A DNA stretch of 64,000 nt from Cellulophaga lytica DSM 7489 (GCF_000190595.1 NC_015167.1:2774501-2838500); one strand, 5' to 3'. Positions 36,801-45,523 are shown, counted from the stretch's first letter. The notes: generated by a model from the letters alone, not told the origin. Numbers and translations: made by a program.

Positions 36801-37079
36801 TTTGCTTAGGTCTTTTAAGGCAGACTCTAAGCTGATGTTTTGGTAAGATACTGTGTATTTATTTTTGTCTTTTATAATATCTTCACCATAGCTAAAGTTA
36901 TATGATGTTTGGTTACTTACCTCTTTTAAAAGAGTTACTAAATTTGTGTTTTTATAGTTTACAGTTATATTTTGTTTTTTGTAAACACCATTATTAGGTT
37001 GTACTGTCTGACAAAAAATTGCAGATAATACAAAAAAAAGTATGGTTTTTAATTTAAAAGGAATATTTTTAAAATACAT
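33804..37079 (-). CDS. STN-domain SusC-type TonB-dependent receptor/transducer
   Basis: The 1091-residue receptor has a signal peptide, then an STN domain at about 35-112 (YKNTNLVTLLKEVSNQTSYN). A carboxypeptidase-regulatory-like domain follows at about 125-200 (NFDGEYTI). The TonB box/plug start is LNEVVVVGYGSQTKADV, and the plug has VLKDASASAIYGARGSNG. The barrel ends with TFILGAILKF. The STN domain matches the FecR and sigma genes immediately upstream, giving a complete transducer, anti-sigma and sigma set in one direction. Confidence 0.95.
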   Translation of the reverse strand: MYFKNIPFKLKTILFFVLSAIFCQTVQPNNGVYKKQNITVNYKNTNLVTLLKEVSNQTSYNFSYGEDIIKDKNKYTVSYQNISLESALKDLSKKANFSYKITNKIVLIKKKATTITTSNVQKEITGTVVDENGDPLPGATIHEVGTPNGVTTNFDGEYTITATTGSVLKFSYMGYKSKELKVTQSVVNVQLELDAAELNEVVVVGYGSQTKADVTGAVTQLKESSFRQGINTSPDALLQGKVAGVRVVNASGEPGAGINVTIRGVGSIRSGSSPLFVVDGVPLTNDNVSPSGSNVGFGASSAKNPLNFLNTSDIESINVLKDASASAIYGARGSNGVVIITTKKGKAGKGSLSLDSYIGISTVANKIDLLDANEYRNALTDPTFDHGSSTDWQDVIYRTAITKNNVLSYSKASESGNYYVSLGNIDQEGIVNNSEFSRTSGRINVEESFLDNKRLKLKVNLTASETKDNGVPTSDDGGSNGQLIIHTLMANPTRPVFGEDGSYTNFNMNAHYNPAYLLSIYEDETRTLRVLGNIEASLRIFNGLEYKLNYGVDKSVAERNTTVYPNLTDLNPIGMYVQNNLESQSSLLEHYLTFNTTIADKHKLEVLGGFSYQKFERSGTSFNYDNLPEKGTGVKPVYNPTSNNSQIDINGFAQENELQSYFGRLNYSYDSKYLLTASMRADGSTRFGKNNKYGYFPSFALGWNISKEDFLINSNVDNLKLRASWGQTGNQEVQNKITQASYAISGADGYYLYDDQTLTNGVSVLRTPNPDLKWEVVTQYNIGADFSLWNRKLYGSLDYFKKTTTDAILNIPSQVLSPTNNIWVNIDGEIVNNGLEFMLGSNIVSTEDFNWDVDINGATLKNEIKNLPVSEILSGTISGPGQSGVLANIYKSGYAAGSFYLLDHIGFNENGEDIYRDVNNDGNITGDDRIIIEGALPKFSYGFNSQMNYKNFDFSFSIIGQAGGYLVNNTGLNALNINNLASDRNVSKKYYESGANQENSPQLSTLYLEKSDFIRLNTARLGYNLKLNNVSWLNGVNFYVTGQNLLTITNYSGYDPLINSPKADGGNQSLGIDYSSYPGSKTFILGAILKF

Positions 37080-37115
37080 TAATTTAAGTGTTAGTTAATA
37101 ATACTTGAAAATTTA

Positions 37116-37147
37116 GCCGTAGTTGTTGGTAGCAACTGCGGTTTTTT
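37116..37147 (-). terminator. Hairpin between fecR and susC, possible attenuator
   Basis: CCGTAGTTG and CAACTGCGG pair with one mismatch in the 70-base gap between the FecR stop and the SusC start. On the minus strand the trailing sequence (CTAAATTTT) is only weakly U-rich. It may partly terminate transcription or act as an mRNA processing/stability element that sets different FecR and SusC levels. Confidence 0.5.
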
Positions 37148-37149
37148 CT

Positions 37150-38076
37150 TTAATTGGTTTTAAGTGTAATTATTTCATTCTCATACAGTAATTTTAAATT
37201 GGTTATATAATTTAATTGTTCAACAATCTCATTTAGTGTAGCGTTTTGCTTTATAAATAGTGTTATTTTAAGAGCCAATACATCTTCATTTTTTATAGCG
37301 CTTTTTACATTGTATTTAATCTCTAATAAGTCTAAAGTTTCTTTTAATGATACCTCTGTTAAGTTTAAATCTTTAGTATACCAGTTAGAAGTCATTAAAA
37401 CTGATGATTTTTGTTTGCGTAAAGAGTTGTTTGTAGCAACTGCTTCTTGCCCAGATACTAACTGTTGTTGGTTGTTTTTGTAATTTACCTGTACTTTTCC
37501 AGTAACTACAGATACTTTGCTTTCCTTTTTTTGTAACCCTATATGAAAAGAAGTACCTAATACCTTTGTTACCAATTCCCCAGAGTTTATAATAAATGGT
37601 TTGTTTGGGTTTTTAGTAATGTTAAAAAATGCATTACCCTTTATTAGGTTAACCTCTCTTGTAGTGTTGGTAAATGTATTAGGGTAACTAAAACTAGATC
37701 CTGGAGCTAGGTAAATAGTAGAACCATCTGCTAAAAAAACAGAATCTATTGCAGCACCAGTATTTACCGTAACAAAACTTGGCTGGTTAGTTTTGTAAGT
37801 AGATAATAATATGCCACCAAGCGTAAGTATTGTAACTGCTATGGCAGCATATTTATATATATTAGTTTTTGTGCTTTTAGTTTCTTTAAGTACAATTTTA
37901 GAACGGATATCATCTTTTATAAAAGTTGCATTACCCATTTTATTTGTATCCCATACAGACTGATTATACATTTTTTTAAAAAATGTATGTAATAGCTTTT
38001 CTTCTTTAGCACTAGTTTTTTGTTTGGTGCTTTTTGCAATAAGCTTTTTTAATACAGTGCTTTTTTTCTGTTGCAT
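37150..38076 (-). CDS. FecR-family anti-sigma factor
   Basis: The 308-residue protein has a cytoplasmic N-terminus and one TM helix at about 75-95 (YAAIAVTILTLGGILLSTY). The periplasmic FecR domain reads DSVFLADGSTIYLAPGSSFS, then VNLIKGNAFFNI and VLGTSFHIG. The C-terminal DUF4974-like domain includes LNLTEVSLKETLDLLEIKYN. It lies between the sigma gene and the STN-bearing SusC, the usual order for this signalling set. It should hold the ECF sigma inactive until the receptor is occupied. Confidence 0.93.
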   Translation of the reverse strand: MQQKKSTVLKKLIAKSTKQKTSAKEEKLLHTFFKKMYNQSVWDTNKMGNATFIKDDIRSKIVLKETKSTKTNIYKYAAIAVTILTLGGILLSTYKTNQPSFVTVNTGAAIDSVFLADGSTIYLAPGSSFSYPNTFTNTTREVNLIKGNAFFNITKNPNKPFIINSGELVTKVLGTSFHIGLQKKESKVSVVTGKVQVNYKNNQQQLVSGQEAVATNNSLRKQKSSVLMTSNWYTKDLNLTEVSLKETLDLLEIKYNVKSAIKNEDVLALKITLFIKQNATLNEIVEQLNYITNLKLLYENEIITLKTN

Positions 38077-38172
38077 AAACTTGTTTTATATAGGTAAGTA
38101 CCCAAAACAAGTAATTAGTACTATTGGCAAATGTTACCAAAAGTTTAAGCAAACATTAAGTGAAATGTTTTT

Positions 38173-38685
38173 TTAAAAAAAGAACGGAAATAGTAACCAA
38201 CTAAGTTGTTTAAGCTCTAGTCTAAGCTGTTTAATTGCAGATGATAATTGATTTTTAACCGTTTGTTTTGATAGTTTTAGTTCTTCTGCTATTTGCTCTA
38301 CATTCATTTCTTGTAGCTTGTTCATTAAAAAAATTTCTTTTCTCTTAGCAGGTAATTTATCTACAATATGAAAAACGGTTTCAGATAAATCTGATTCAGA
38401 AACAAAAGGAGATTCCATAATAAAATTATCAAACTCATCATCTATAGAAGTAGTGTTAAAACTATTTTGATTGTAGTGTTTTAAAATTTGATTTTTTACT
38501 GCTCTAAATAAAAAATGTTCAACAGAGTTTATGTTTAAGCTATTTTTACGCTCCCATAAATTGGTAAATACGTCTTGTATAATGTTTTTAGATAAGTTGC
38601 TGTCTTTTGTAATTTTAAATGAAAAAGCATATAGTTTTTCCCAATGTTTAGAATAGATATCTTCAAATTCTTGGGAGGTTTTCAT
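38173..38685 (-). CDS. ECF RNA polymerase sigma-70 factor (FecI-like)
   Basis: The 170-residue sigma factor has region 2 (LSKNIIQDVFTNLWERK, about 32-48) and a region 4 HTH (MNVEQIAEELKLSKQTVKNQ, about 128-148). It precedes fecR on the same strand with a 96-base gap. It should transcribe the susC/susD genes when released. A metallophosphoesterase gene lies 116 bases upstream in the same orientation and may belong to the regulon. Confidence 0.93.
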   Translation of the reverse strand: MKTSQEFEDIYSKHWEKLYAFSFKITKDSNLSKNIIQDVFTNLWERKNSLNINSVEHFLFRAVKNQILKHYNQNSFNTTSIDDEFDNFIMESPFVSESDLSETVFHIVDKLPAKRKEIFLMNKLQEMNVEQIAEELKLSKQTVKNQLSSAIKQLRLELKQLSWLLFPFFF

Positions 38686-38801
38686 AGGGACTAAAAAATT
38701 CTGGAATTAGTTATGGTAAATTAAAGACCCTAAAGTTTAAAATTGATTATGCAAACGTTATCTTTAAATTAACTTTTTAAAACAGACTGTAAACCTTAAG
38801 G

Positions 38802-40715
38802 TTAATTAATGTTTTTACTTAAGTCTGTTATAGTATTGTTTTCTAAATTAATACTAAAGTGGTTGGACGGTTCACTGTTTAAAAAAGAATTAAAAATTTT
38901 AAAGAATAAAAGTAATTGTTTGGCTGTGGTATCTTCTTTATTAATATACTTGGTTTGTGAAGTAATTGCGTTGTAAATAAATTTATACTGCTTTATTTTT
39001 TCTGTGGTAATATCTTCTAAAGCCAATTCATCTGCATTTCTAAGTCTATAAAAATCAAAAACTAAATCTAAGCCTTTCCATTTTCTAAAATCTTTAGCTT
39101 TTAAATTGTTTTTAGCTAAAGAAGTGGCAATAATTTTTAATTGATTTTTTCTTGCTTTGGTATTGTTACGTATTTCTTTTAATGCTTTAGAAAAATCTAG
39201 TTCATTATTTTTTGTGGCAAGTAGTAGCAACTCTTCACCAGTAACATTACTTAAAAATATATTTAAATCTATAGGAAAATCATTTGGTAAAAAGCGTAAA
39301 CGTATAAGTTCTTTTAAGTGCCAAGCTGTAAAATCTTTATAGGTGTTAACCTCTAGTATTTTTTTGTTCCAAACATTGTTATTGTGCTCTAGTTTTAGCT
39401 TGTTGTATTCTACTTTATACAAATCAAATAACAATTTAAAATTTTCTGTATTGGCTATAGTAACAGTTTTTACCTCTATGTTATTACTGTTATTAATTTT
39501 TAAAATTTTATAACCTGGTATGTAAGAAGCTAAGGAAGGTGTTTGTATGTTTACTAGTAAGTTTCCATTTTTAGACCTGTGTACTCCAGTGTCATTAATA
39601 TGCATATGTCCTGCTACGTGTATCTTTAAGCCAGTATTAGCAAAAGCTTCTGCAACATTAGTTGCTGGTACACGTTCTAATTGCCATTTGTTTTCCCCCA
39701 TTAATTTTTTAATGTCGCTAGTAGCATCATCATTAAAATCTACCATAGGAAAATGACTAAAAGCAATTAATGTTTTATTCTTTTTTTTAGCTTCTGTAGC
39801 TATATCTTTTACCCAATTAATTAAGTAGTTTTTATGTATAATAGTGTTGTTGTAACCTACGCTAGCACTAGAAAAGCTACCATCCTTTTTTTGTAAAAAG
39901 GTATCACCATCTAAAGCTAGTAACCAAATACCGTCTACAGGCTCTACTAAATAACTCGTATCTACCATTTGTAAACTGTCTATAGTAGTGTATGTTCTTT
40001 GTTTTAAGTTAGATGCAATTTTTGCTTTTTTAAAAGAGTAATTGTTGTAGTTATAGGTAGCAAACGGAGTGGTCCAAAATTTATAACTAGGCATAGCATA
40101 AAAACCGTACTCACCTAAAATATTAAGTACTCCTGTATATCCCATTTTAGCAATATCATTACTAATTAATACAGGATGCTCATTTTTTTTAGATACATAC
40201 ATTCCTTCTTTACTATATATAGGTTGATTTTTACCTTCTGCACCTAAAAAATCACTTTTTCCAGATTCCTGTTTGTATGGTCCTGCAGGATCATGATTGC
40301 CAGTGGTTATAAAAAATTGTAGTCCGTATTTATTTTTGTACTCGTTTAGTATTTTTTGCAATCCTCTTAGGTGTATAGGTTGTCCGTCATCAGTATAATC
40401 ACCAGGTAAAGCAACATAAGTAATGCCTCTACTAACAATGTCATCTAGAGCTGTTTTAAAAGCAAAATAGTTCTCGTTAAATATTCTTGTAGAGTTTAAT
40501 TGAGATTGCATTGTTCTTAATACTGTATGCGTATTGTTATGCGGATTGTTAATGCCTTTGTAATTAATATCGTTAAAAGAGCCATACAAATCCTGAAAAT
40601 GAATATCTGCTAAAAAAGCTATTTCTACTTTTTTTGTTTGCGCAGTTATTTTAAAACATATTAAAGCAATTAAAAAAGGTGTTATTATTTTGGTTAATGA
40701 CATATGTTTCCTCAA
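38802..40715 (-). CDS. Secreted calcineurin-like metallophosphoesterase
   Basis: The 637-residue protein has a signal peptide (ending ITAQ) and a metallophosphoesterase core with all metal-binding motifs. These are LADIHF (Asp-X-His), PGDYTDDG (Gly-Asp), TTGNHDP (Asn-His), FSHFP and GHMHI. The C-terminal 250 residues are helical and charged, with no recognised domain. The family hydrolyses phosphomonoesters, phosphodiesters or nucleotides. Its position upstream of the sigma/FecR/SusC/SusD set on the same strand suggests it releases phosphate or trims a phosphorylated substrate for that transporter. Confidence 0.9.
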   Translation of the reverse strand: MRKHMSLTKIITPFLIALICFKITAQTKKVEIAFLADIHFQDLYGSFNDINYKGINNPHNNTHTVLRTMQSQLNSTRIFNENYFAFKTALDDIVSRGITYVALPGDYTDDGQPIHLRGLQKILNEYKNKYGLQFFITTGNHDPAGPYKQESGKSDFLGAEGKNQPIYSKEGMYVSKKNEHPVLISNDIAKMGYTGVLNILGEYGFYAMPSYKFWTTPFATYNYNNYSFKKAKIASNLKQRTYTTIDSLQMVDTSYLVEPVDGIWLLALDGDTFLQKKDGSFSSASVGYNNTIIHKNYLINWVKDIATEAKKKNKTLIAFSHFPMVDFNDDATSDIKKLMGENKWQLERVPATNVAEAFANTGLKIHVAGHMHINDTGVHRSKNGNLLVNIQTPSLASYIPGYKILKINNSNNIEVKTVTIANTENFKLLFDLYKVEYNKLKLEHNNNVWNKKILEVNTYKDFTAWHLKELIRLRFLPNDFPIDLNIFLSNVTGEELLLLATKNNELDFSKALKEIRNNTKARKNQLKIIATSLAKNNLKAKDFRKWKGLDLVFDFYRLRNADELALEDITTEKIKQYKFIYNAITSQTKYINKEDTTAKQLLLFFKIFNSFLNSEPSNHFSINLENNTITDLSKNIN

Positions 40716-40826
40716 TATTAAAAAAATTACTGCTAGATTACATATTTAAAATTCCTTTTAAATTAAATTAAGGTTAAGAAGAATATTTAGAAAATTTTCT
40801 TTTGTATATTATATAAAAAGTAAAGA

Positions 40827-41624
40827 ATGAAAAAAGTATTACAAATTACAAACGCAATAGCTTTTATATCAACTGTATTTATAAACTACTTATCTAATAC
40901 AGGTAAAATGAATGGTACAACTATAGGGGAAGTTTCTGGAGGTTTAAAAACTTTATTTACACCTGCTGGTTATGCGTTTTCTATATGGGGATTAATTTAT
41001 TTTTTGGTATTTGGTTTTGTTATTTATCAAGGCAGAAGCTTAGTTGTAAAGGTTAGGGACAATGACTTTATATTAAAAATAGGTTGGTGGTTTGTAATTT
41101 CTTGTTTAGCCAATTGTTTTTGGATTGTTAGTTGGATATATGGATACACAGGTTTATCTTGTATATGTATAATTATACTATTATTATCATTATTAAAAAT
41201 TGTTTTTAATAATAAAATGGAACTGTGGGATGCGCCAATTTCGGTAATTGTATTTTTATGGTGGCCTTTTGTACTGTATGCTGGTTGGGTAACTGTTGCT
41301 AGTATAGCAAATGTATCTGCATACTTAGTTAAAATTAATTGGGATGGTTTTGGTATATCACCTCTTGTATGGACTATTATAATGATAACAATTGCAGTAA
41401 TAGTTAACTTAATTGCCACTTGGACCCGCAATATGCGAGAGTTTTCTCTTGTAGGAGCTTGGGCTTTAATAGCAATTGGTATAGCTAATAAAGGAGTAGA
41501 GGGTACACTTGTTTACGTTGCTTATTTTGCAGCAGCTGTTTTACTACTAAGCAGTTTTTTACACGCTTTTAAAAACCGTAAAACAGCACCATTTATAAAA
41601 TTAAAAGAATATTTAAGTAAATAA
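40827..41624 (+). CDS. TspO/MBR-related tryptophan-rich membrane protein
   Basis: The 265-residue protein is almost entirely hydrophobic, with about seven TM helices. It is rich in Trp, as in FSIWGLIYF, GWWFVISCLANCFWIVSW and LWWPFVLYAGW, matching proteins annotated as tryptophan-rich sensory proteins. It is longer than classical five-helix TspO (about 160 residues). TspO relatives bind porphyrins or sterols and modulate stress responses, but the role here is unproven. It is transcribed alone, with a terminator downstream. Confidence 0.78.
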   Translation: MKKVLQITNAIAFISTVFINYLSNTGKMNGTTIGEVSGGLKTLFTPAGYAFSIWGLIYFLVFGFVIYQGRSLVVKVRDNDFILKIGWWFVISCLANCFWIVSWIYGYTGLSCICIIILLLSLLKIVFNNKMELWDAPISVIVFLWWPFVLYAGWVTVASIANVSAYLVKINWDGFGISPLVWTIIMITIAVIVNLIATWTRNMREFSLVGAWALIAIGIANKGVEGTLVYVAYFAAAVLLLSSFLHAFKNRKTAPFIKLKEYLSK

Positions 41625-42010
41625 TTATTATACTAAAAAAGCAAAAAAACCTTGCTACTATAAAAGTAACAAGGTTTATCTGTTGGGGAACAGAACACTA
41701 TCAATATCTTTTTATTAAACAAATACTATACCACCTTTATGTAAAGGCATATAAACTATGCAGCTATAGCTTTTTTTAGAAGTTTAATAGCTTGCAAAAA
41801 TAAATATAGGTTTATAAATGAAGTTTATAAATTATACAATTAAAGTGTAATAATGTATCGTTGTCTTGTTGCATAATTAAATATCTGATTTTAAGTTTAT
41901 TGCGTGTTAATTGTTACTTGGTTAGAAAGATGTTTAAGTAGTACTTAGCAACATTTTTAAATAAACAATGTTACAAAATAACAGTTACTACACTAACTAT
42001 AGCGTTGGTA
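41625..42010. other. Intergenic region between convergent genes
   Basis: These 386 bases hold the terminator of the TspO-like gene at 41647-41677. The remainder is AT-rich. I see no ORF, RNA gene or repeat beyond that hairpin. Confidence 0.5.
41647..41677 (+). terminator. Rho-independent terminator after the TspO-like gene
   Basis: AAACCTTG and CAAGGTTT arms, extended by TAC/GTA, form a stem-loop 23 bases after the stop codon and are followed by T residues. Confidence 0.75.
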
Positions 42011-44788
42011 TTAATTGTTAATGTTGTTGTTAGTTAGGTCTTTTCTATATTCTTTAGGGGTAATATTAAATTTTGTTTTAAAGTTTGTAGAAAAGTAATT
42101 TGGAGACGAAAACCCTGTAGCGTATGCTATTTCCGAAACAGAGAGTTGAGAATTTATAAGTAGATTTTTAGCTTTACTTAACCTAAAATCTAATATATAG
42201 TCGCTTATATTTACTCCAATTATGGCTTTAATTTTTCTGTAGAGTTGTACTCTAGATATATTTAAAGTTTCTGCCATAGCTTCTACAGAAAAAGAAGAAT
42301 TATCTATATTTTGCTCTATTATAGAATTTATTTTTAGAATAAATTCTTGGTCTTTAGCATCAAATTTTTCATGAGGATTTATCTTATGTACATTGTTTAG
42401 GTAGTAATACCTAAGTTTTTCCCTGTTGTACAGCAATGATTTTATAGATTGTGATAATACAGAAAAGCTAAAAGGTTTAGTAAGGTAAGAGTCTGCTCCA
42501 GACTTTAACCCTTTAATGTAAGACTCATTGTTATCTAAAGCAGTTAGCATTATAATTGGAATATGAGATGTTCTTAAATCATTTTTTAGAACTTCACATA
42601 TTACAAAACCATCTTTGTCTGGTAAGTTTACATCACAAATTATGATATCTGGTATTATGTCTAATGCTTTTTCTACTCCATCTACGCCATTAGATAAATG
42701 TACTTTATAAGACTCTAAAAGCTTGTTTTTAAGTAGTTTTATAAGTTCATCATTATCTTCAATAATTAATATATCATACTTGTTATCATTATTATTTACG
42801 TTTGTTACTTGGTATATATTTTCTTCAATTTCATCAGTTAGCGTAAGTTCTTCCTCATCAATATATATGTCTGGTTCGTTTATTATTTCATTAGGCAATA
42901 AATGCTTATTGTTTTTGTAGAGTTTAATTGTAAAAATAGTACTTTGGTCACTCCTTACACTTATTTCTCCTTTGTGTAGTTCTATAAATTGCTTGGTTAA
43001 GTGCAAGCCTATTCCAGAGCTAGCTTTGGTGTTGTTACTGCCAATTTCAAAAGGCTTAAAAATATTTTCAATATCATCACTAGGAATACCAATTCCACTA
43101 TCTTTAAAAGATACGGTAACAAAATTTTTATTTTTATAATCTTCAATAGAAACTATAATTTCCCCGTTATCTGGCGTAAATTTAAGAGCATTAGATAGTA
43201 GGTTAAAGTATACTTTATCCATTAAATTTCTATCTATATATAAGTCTAAATCTGTATTATTTGTTTTAAGGTCAAAAGCAATACCTCTTTTTTTTGCTTC
43301 AATTTTAAAATCATTAAATATTTTAGTAGAAAACTGAAAAATATTGGTTTTTGAAGCTTTTAAAGTAAGTTTTTTTTCTTCTGTTTTTCTGTAATCTAAA
43401 AGTTGATTTATAAGACGTAATAAACGTTTAGAGTTATTTGAAATTAATGTAATTTCAGTTTTTAAGTTATTACTATTTGTATTTGTTTTTTCTGTGATAG
43501 ATTCTATAGCAGATAAAATAAGGGTAATTGGAGTTTTAAATTCATGAGATAAACCTGTAAAAAAGTTTGCTTTAGCCTCATTACTTAGTTCTGCTTCTTT
43601 AGCAATTTCTTTTATCTCTAAAGATTGCTTTATAATTTTGGTGTTATAAAGCTCTAGAGCATGCTTTTTTTTACTGATATTAAAACCAGAGTAAATACTA
43701 AATATACCTAATAAAACACTTAATATAAACAAAGCCAAAAGCACTTTTAGCATACTGCTTTGCGAGGCATACGTCTCTTCTTGTTCCTTAATTTTATTTT
43801 GTTGAGCTAATAGGTTTTCTTGATGCTGATTTATTTTATCAAACTGATTTTTCATTATATCAGCATTTCTACTATCTATAATTGTAGTTTCTAAAATATT
43901 ATTTTTGTTAATTTTTTTACCTTGGACAATATCAATAGCATATTTTATGGCTTCATTTCCTCCGGTAGGGTAATAAACTGTAGCTTTTAATATACCGTCT
44001 TTTACGTATTGTATGCCTCCATTTGGTCCGTTTAATCCATCTACACCTATTATATCTACTTTATGTTCTAGATTGTGTTGCTTTAAAACCTCCCAAGCTC
44101 CAAGCGCCATACGGTCGTTATGGCAAAATATATAGTCAACATTATTATTTTTACTTAAAAGGTTATTTAAGGTTTCTTTTATAGAGTTAGCTTCCCAATT
44201 TCCTTGTATGGTATGTGTAATTTTTAAATTAGGAATTGTATTAATGGTAGAGGAGAAGCCCAAATGACGTTCTGCTGCTGGTGAAGACCCTTTTAAACCT
44301 TTTATTTCAAGTATTTTTTTTTCTTTATTAGAGCTTAAAGCTGCTATATAATTTGCGGCATTTATACCTACTTGATAATTATCTCCTCCAATATATGATG
44401 TATAGTTTTGGCCATCTATTTTACGGTCTACAATTAAAACAGGAATATCTTGCAGTAATGCTTTGTTAACTAAAGGGGTTATGGGTTTAGACTGTACTGG
44501 AGAAATAATTAATACATCTACTTTATCATTTATTAATTGCGTTATATCTTCTATTTGCTTCTTTACATTATCATTCCCGTCTAAAATTTTTAATTCTATT
44601 TCTGGATGAAAATCAGCTTGTAGTTGCATAGATTTATTCATAGATTTTCTCCATTGGTCATTAATGCCCGTTTGAGAAAACCCAATTACAACTTTTTTAT
44701 TTTCTTTTGTAGAAGTACAGCTGTATTGGCCAATTAAAGTAAAAATAGAAAGTAAAAGTAGTAGTCTAGTTAATTTAAAATACTGCAT
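42011..44788 (-). CDS. Intact hybrid two-component system regulator with sugar-binding-protein-like sensor and AraC output
   Basis: The 925-residue protein has a membrane-targeting N-terminus (YSC lipobox-like, residue 24). A periplasmic-binding-protein-type sensor (Peripla_BP_4-like) occupies about 32-315, with VVIGFSQTGINDQWRK and DRKIDGQNY. A coiled coil and TM helix (about 347-367) follow. HisKA has His415 in SHEFKTPITLI; the HATPase shows NLLSNALKF, DSGIGIP and SSGIGLHL. The receiver (671-785) has the EDND acidic pair, Asp719 in ICDVNLP and Lys771 in LTKPF. The AraC HTH is at about 820-920. All phosphorelay residues are present. No SusC/SusD operon adjoins it, so it is an orphan here and its sugar is unknown. 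Confidence 0.94.
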   Translation of the reverse strand: MQYFKLTRLLLLLSIFTLIGQYSCTSTKENKKVVIGFSQTGINDQWRKSMNKSMQLQADFHPEIELKILDGNDNVKKQIEDITQLINDKVDVLIISPVQSKPITPLVNKALLQDIPVLIVDRKIDGQNYTSYIGGDNYQVGINAANYIAALSSNKEKKILEIKGLKGSSPAAERHLGFSSTINTIPNLKITHTIQGNWEANSIKETLNNLLSKNNNVDYIFCHNDRMALGAWEVLKQHNLEHKVDIIGVDGLNGPNGGIQYVKDGILKATVYYPTGGNEAIKYAIDIVQGKKINKNNILETTIIDSRNADIMKNQFDKINQHQENLLAQQNKIKEQEETYASQSSMLKVLLALFILSVLLGIFSIYSGFNISKKKHALELYNTKIIKQSLEIKEIAKEAELSNEAKANFFTGLSHEFKTPITLILSAIESITEKTNTNSNNLKTEITLISNNSKRLLRLINQLLDYRKTEEKKLTLKASKTNIFQFSTKIFNDFKIEAKKRGIAFDLKTNNTDLDLYIDRNLMDKVYFNLLSNALKFTPDNGEIIVSIEDYKNKNFVTVSFKDSGIGIPSDDIENIFKPFEIGSNNTKASSGIGLHLTKQFIELHKGEISVRSDQSTIFTIKLYKNNKHLLPNEIINEPDIYIDEEELTLTDEIEENIYQVTNVNNNDNKYDILIIEDNDELIKLLKNKLLESYKVHLSNGVDGVEKALDIIPDIIICDVNLPDKDGFVICEVLKNDLRTSHIPIIMLTALDNNESYIKGLKSGADSYLTKPFSFSVLSQSIKSLLYNREKLRYYYLNNVHKINPHEKFDAKDQEFILKINSIIEQNIDNSSFSVEAMAETLNISRVQLYRKIKAIIGVNISDYILDFRLSKAKNLLINSQLSVSEIAYATGFSSPNYFSTNFKTKFNITPKEYRKDLTNNNINN

Positions 44789-44948
44789 TATAGTAATTTT
44801 TATTAGTTGCCCAAAGGCTATAAAATTCTTTGGTTAACTATTGGTAGTATAATTAAGTAAGAAAATTAAGAGTACAATTAAATCTTTATGTGTTTATGCA
44901 TTAAAAATTTTTCGTCTTAAAATTAAACAATTAATAAATAATTATTGC

Positions 44949-44982
44949 TAAAAACATAATAATTAAGCTATTATGTTTTTTT
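44949..44982. terminator. Hairpin with T-runs on both strands
   Basis: AAAACATAATA and TATTATGTTTT form a perfect stem around a short loop. It lies between the start of the hybrid regulator gene and the tRNA-Arg terminator, and can serve as a second terminator for the tRNA-Arg transcript on the minus strand. Confidence 0.5.
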
Positions 44983-45032
44983 GGTAAGTGAAGTGTATTT
45001 ATGAGAGTGCTGTTGTAAGTGGTATAAAACAA

Positions 45033-45063
45033 AAAAGCCTTCAGTAAAAACTGAAGGCTTTTT
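45033..45063 (-). terminator. Rho-independent terminator for tRNA-Arg
   Basis: AAGCCTTCAGT and ACTGAAGGCTT form a perfect stem around AAAA with T-runs on either strand. It begins two bases beyond the 3' end of the tRNA on the minus strand. Confidence 0.9.
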
Positions 45064-45064
45064 G

Positions 45065-45138
45065 TGATCGCGAAAGGATTCGAACCTTTGACCGTCTGCT
45101 TAGAAGGCAGATGCTCTATCCAGCTGAGCTACGCGACC
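45065..45138 (-). tRNA. tRNA-Arg (anticodon UCU)
   Basis: The minus strand folds into a 74-base cloverleaf. The acceptor GGTCGCG pairs with CGCGATC (one G-U). The D-arm is AGCTCAGCTGGATAGAGC, the anticodon loop CTTCTAA between TCTGC and GCAGA, and the T-loop GGTTCGAATCC. The CCA end is not encoded. A perfect TATATTTG promoter box lies 34 bases upstream. Confidence 0.95.
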
Positions 45139-45452
45139 ATTGAAATGACAAATGTTTTTGTCTTTCGGGCTGCAAATATACAATAATCTATTTTTAATAT
45201 GCAAGTTAATTTTAGATTTATTTTTTACTTTTTTTATTTTTAATAAAATGGAGAAAAGTTGAATTCTAAATAATGAAAATAGGAGAGGTGTTTTATAATT
45301 TAGTAACCCTATTATGACTCATAATTAGTATTAATATTTAGTAATTAATACAATAAAGTATTTAGGTTAAAAAAAAGTTTTAAGCAAAGGTTCTTAAAAT
45401 GAATAGGTTACAAAAAAGATTGAAAAAAAACGTAAAAAAAGTTTAAAATAGC
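45139..45452. other. AT-rich spacer between divergent tRNA transcription units
   Basis: This 314-base stretch holds the tRNA-Arg promoter near its left end and leads into the tRNA-Ser/Pro promoter on the right. I see no ORF of credible length and no further RNA gene. Confidence 0.5.
45173..45204 (-). promoter_or_regulatory. Promoter of tRNA-Arg
   Basis: On the minus strand a TTG (45204-45202) is followed after 21 bases by TATATTTG (45180-45173), a perfect TAnnTTTG -7 box of the Bacteroidetes type. The spacing fits the primary sigma factor of this phylum. Confidence 0.75.
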
Positions 45453-45483
45453 TTGGTAGCTACCCTTAATCGTTATATATTTG
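45453..45483 (+). promoter_or_regulatory. Promoter of the tRNA-Ser/tRNA-Pro unit
   Basis: TTG at 45453-45455 and a perfect TATATTTG at 45476-45483 are separated by 20 bases, matching the Bacteroidetes -33/-7 consensus. The tRNA-Ser gene starts 40 bases downstream, leaving a short 5' leader. Confidence 0.8.
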
Positions 45484-45523
45484 CACTCGCAATTGAAAAC
45501 TGCGCAAGTTCATTAAAGATTTT

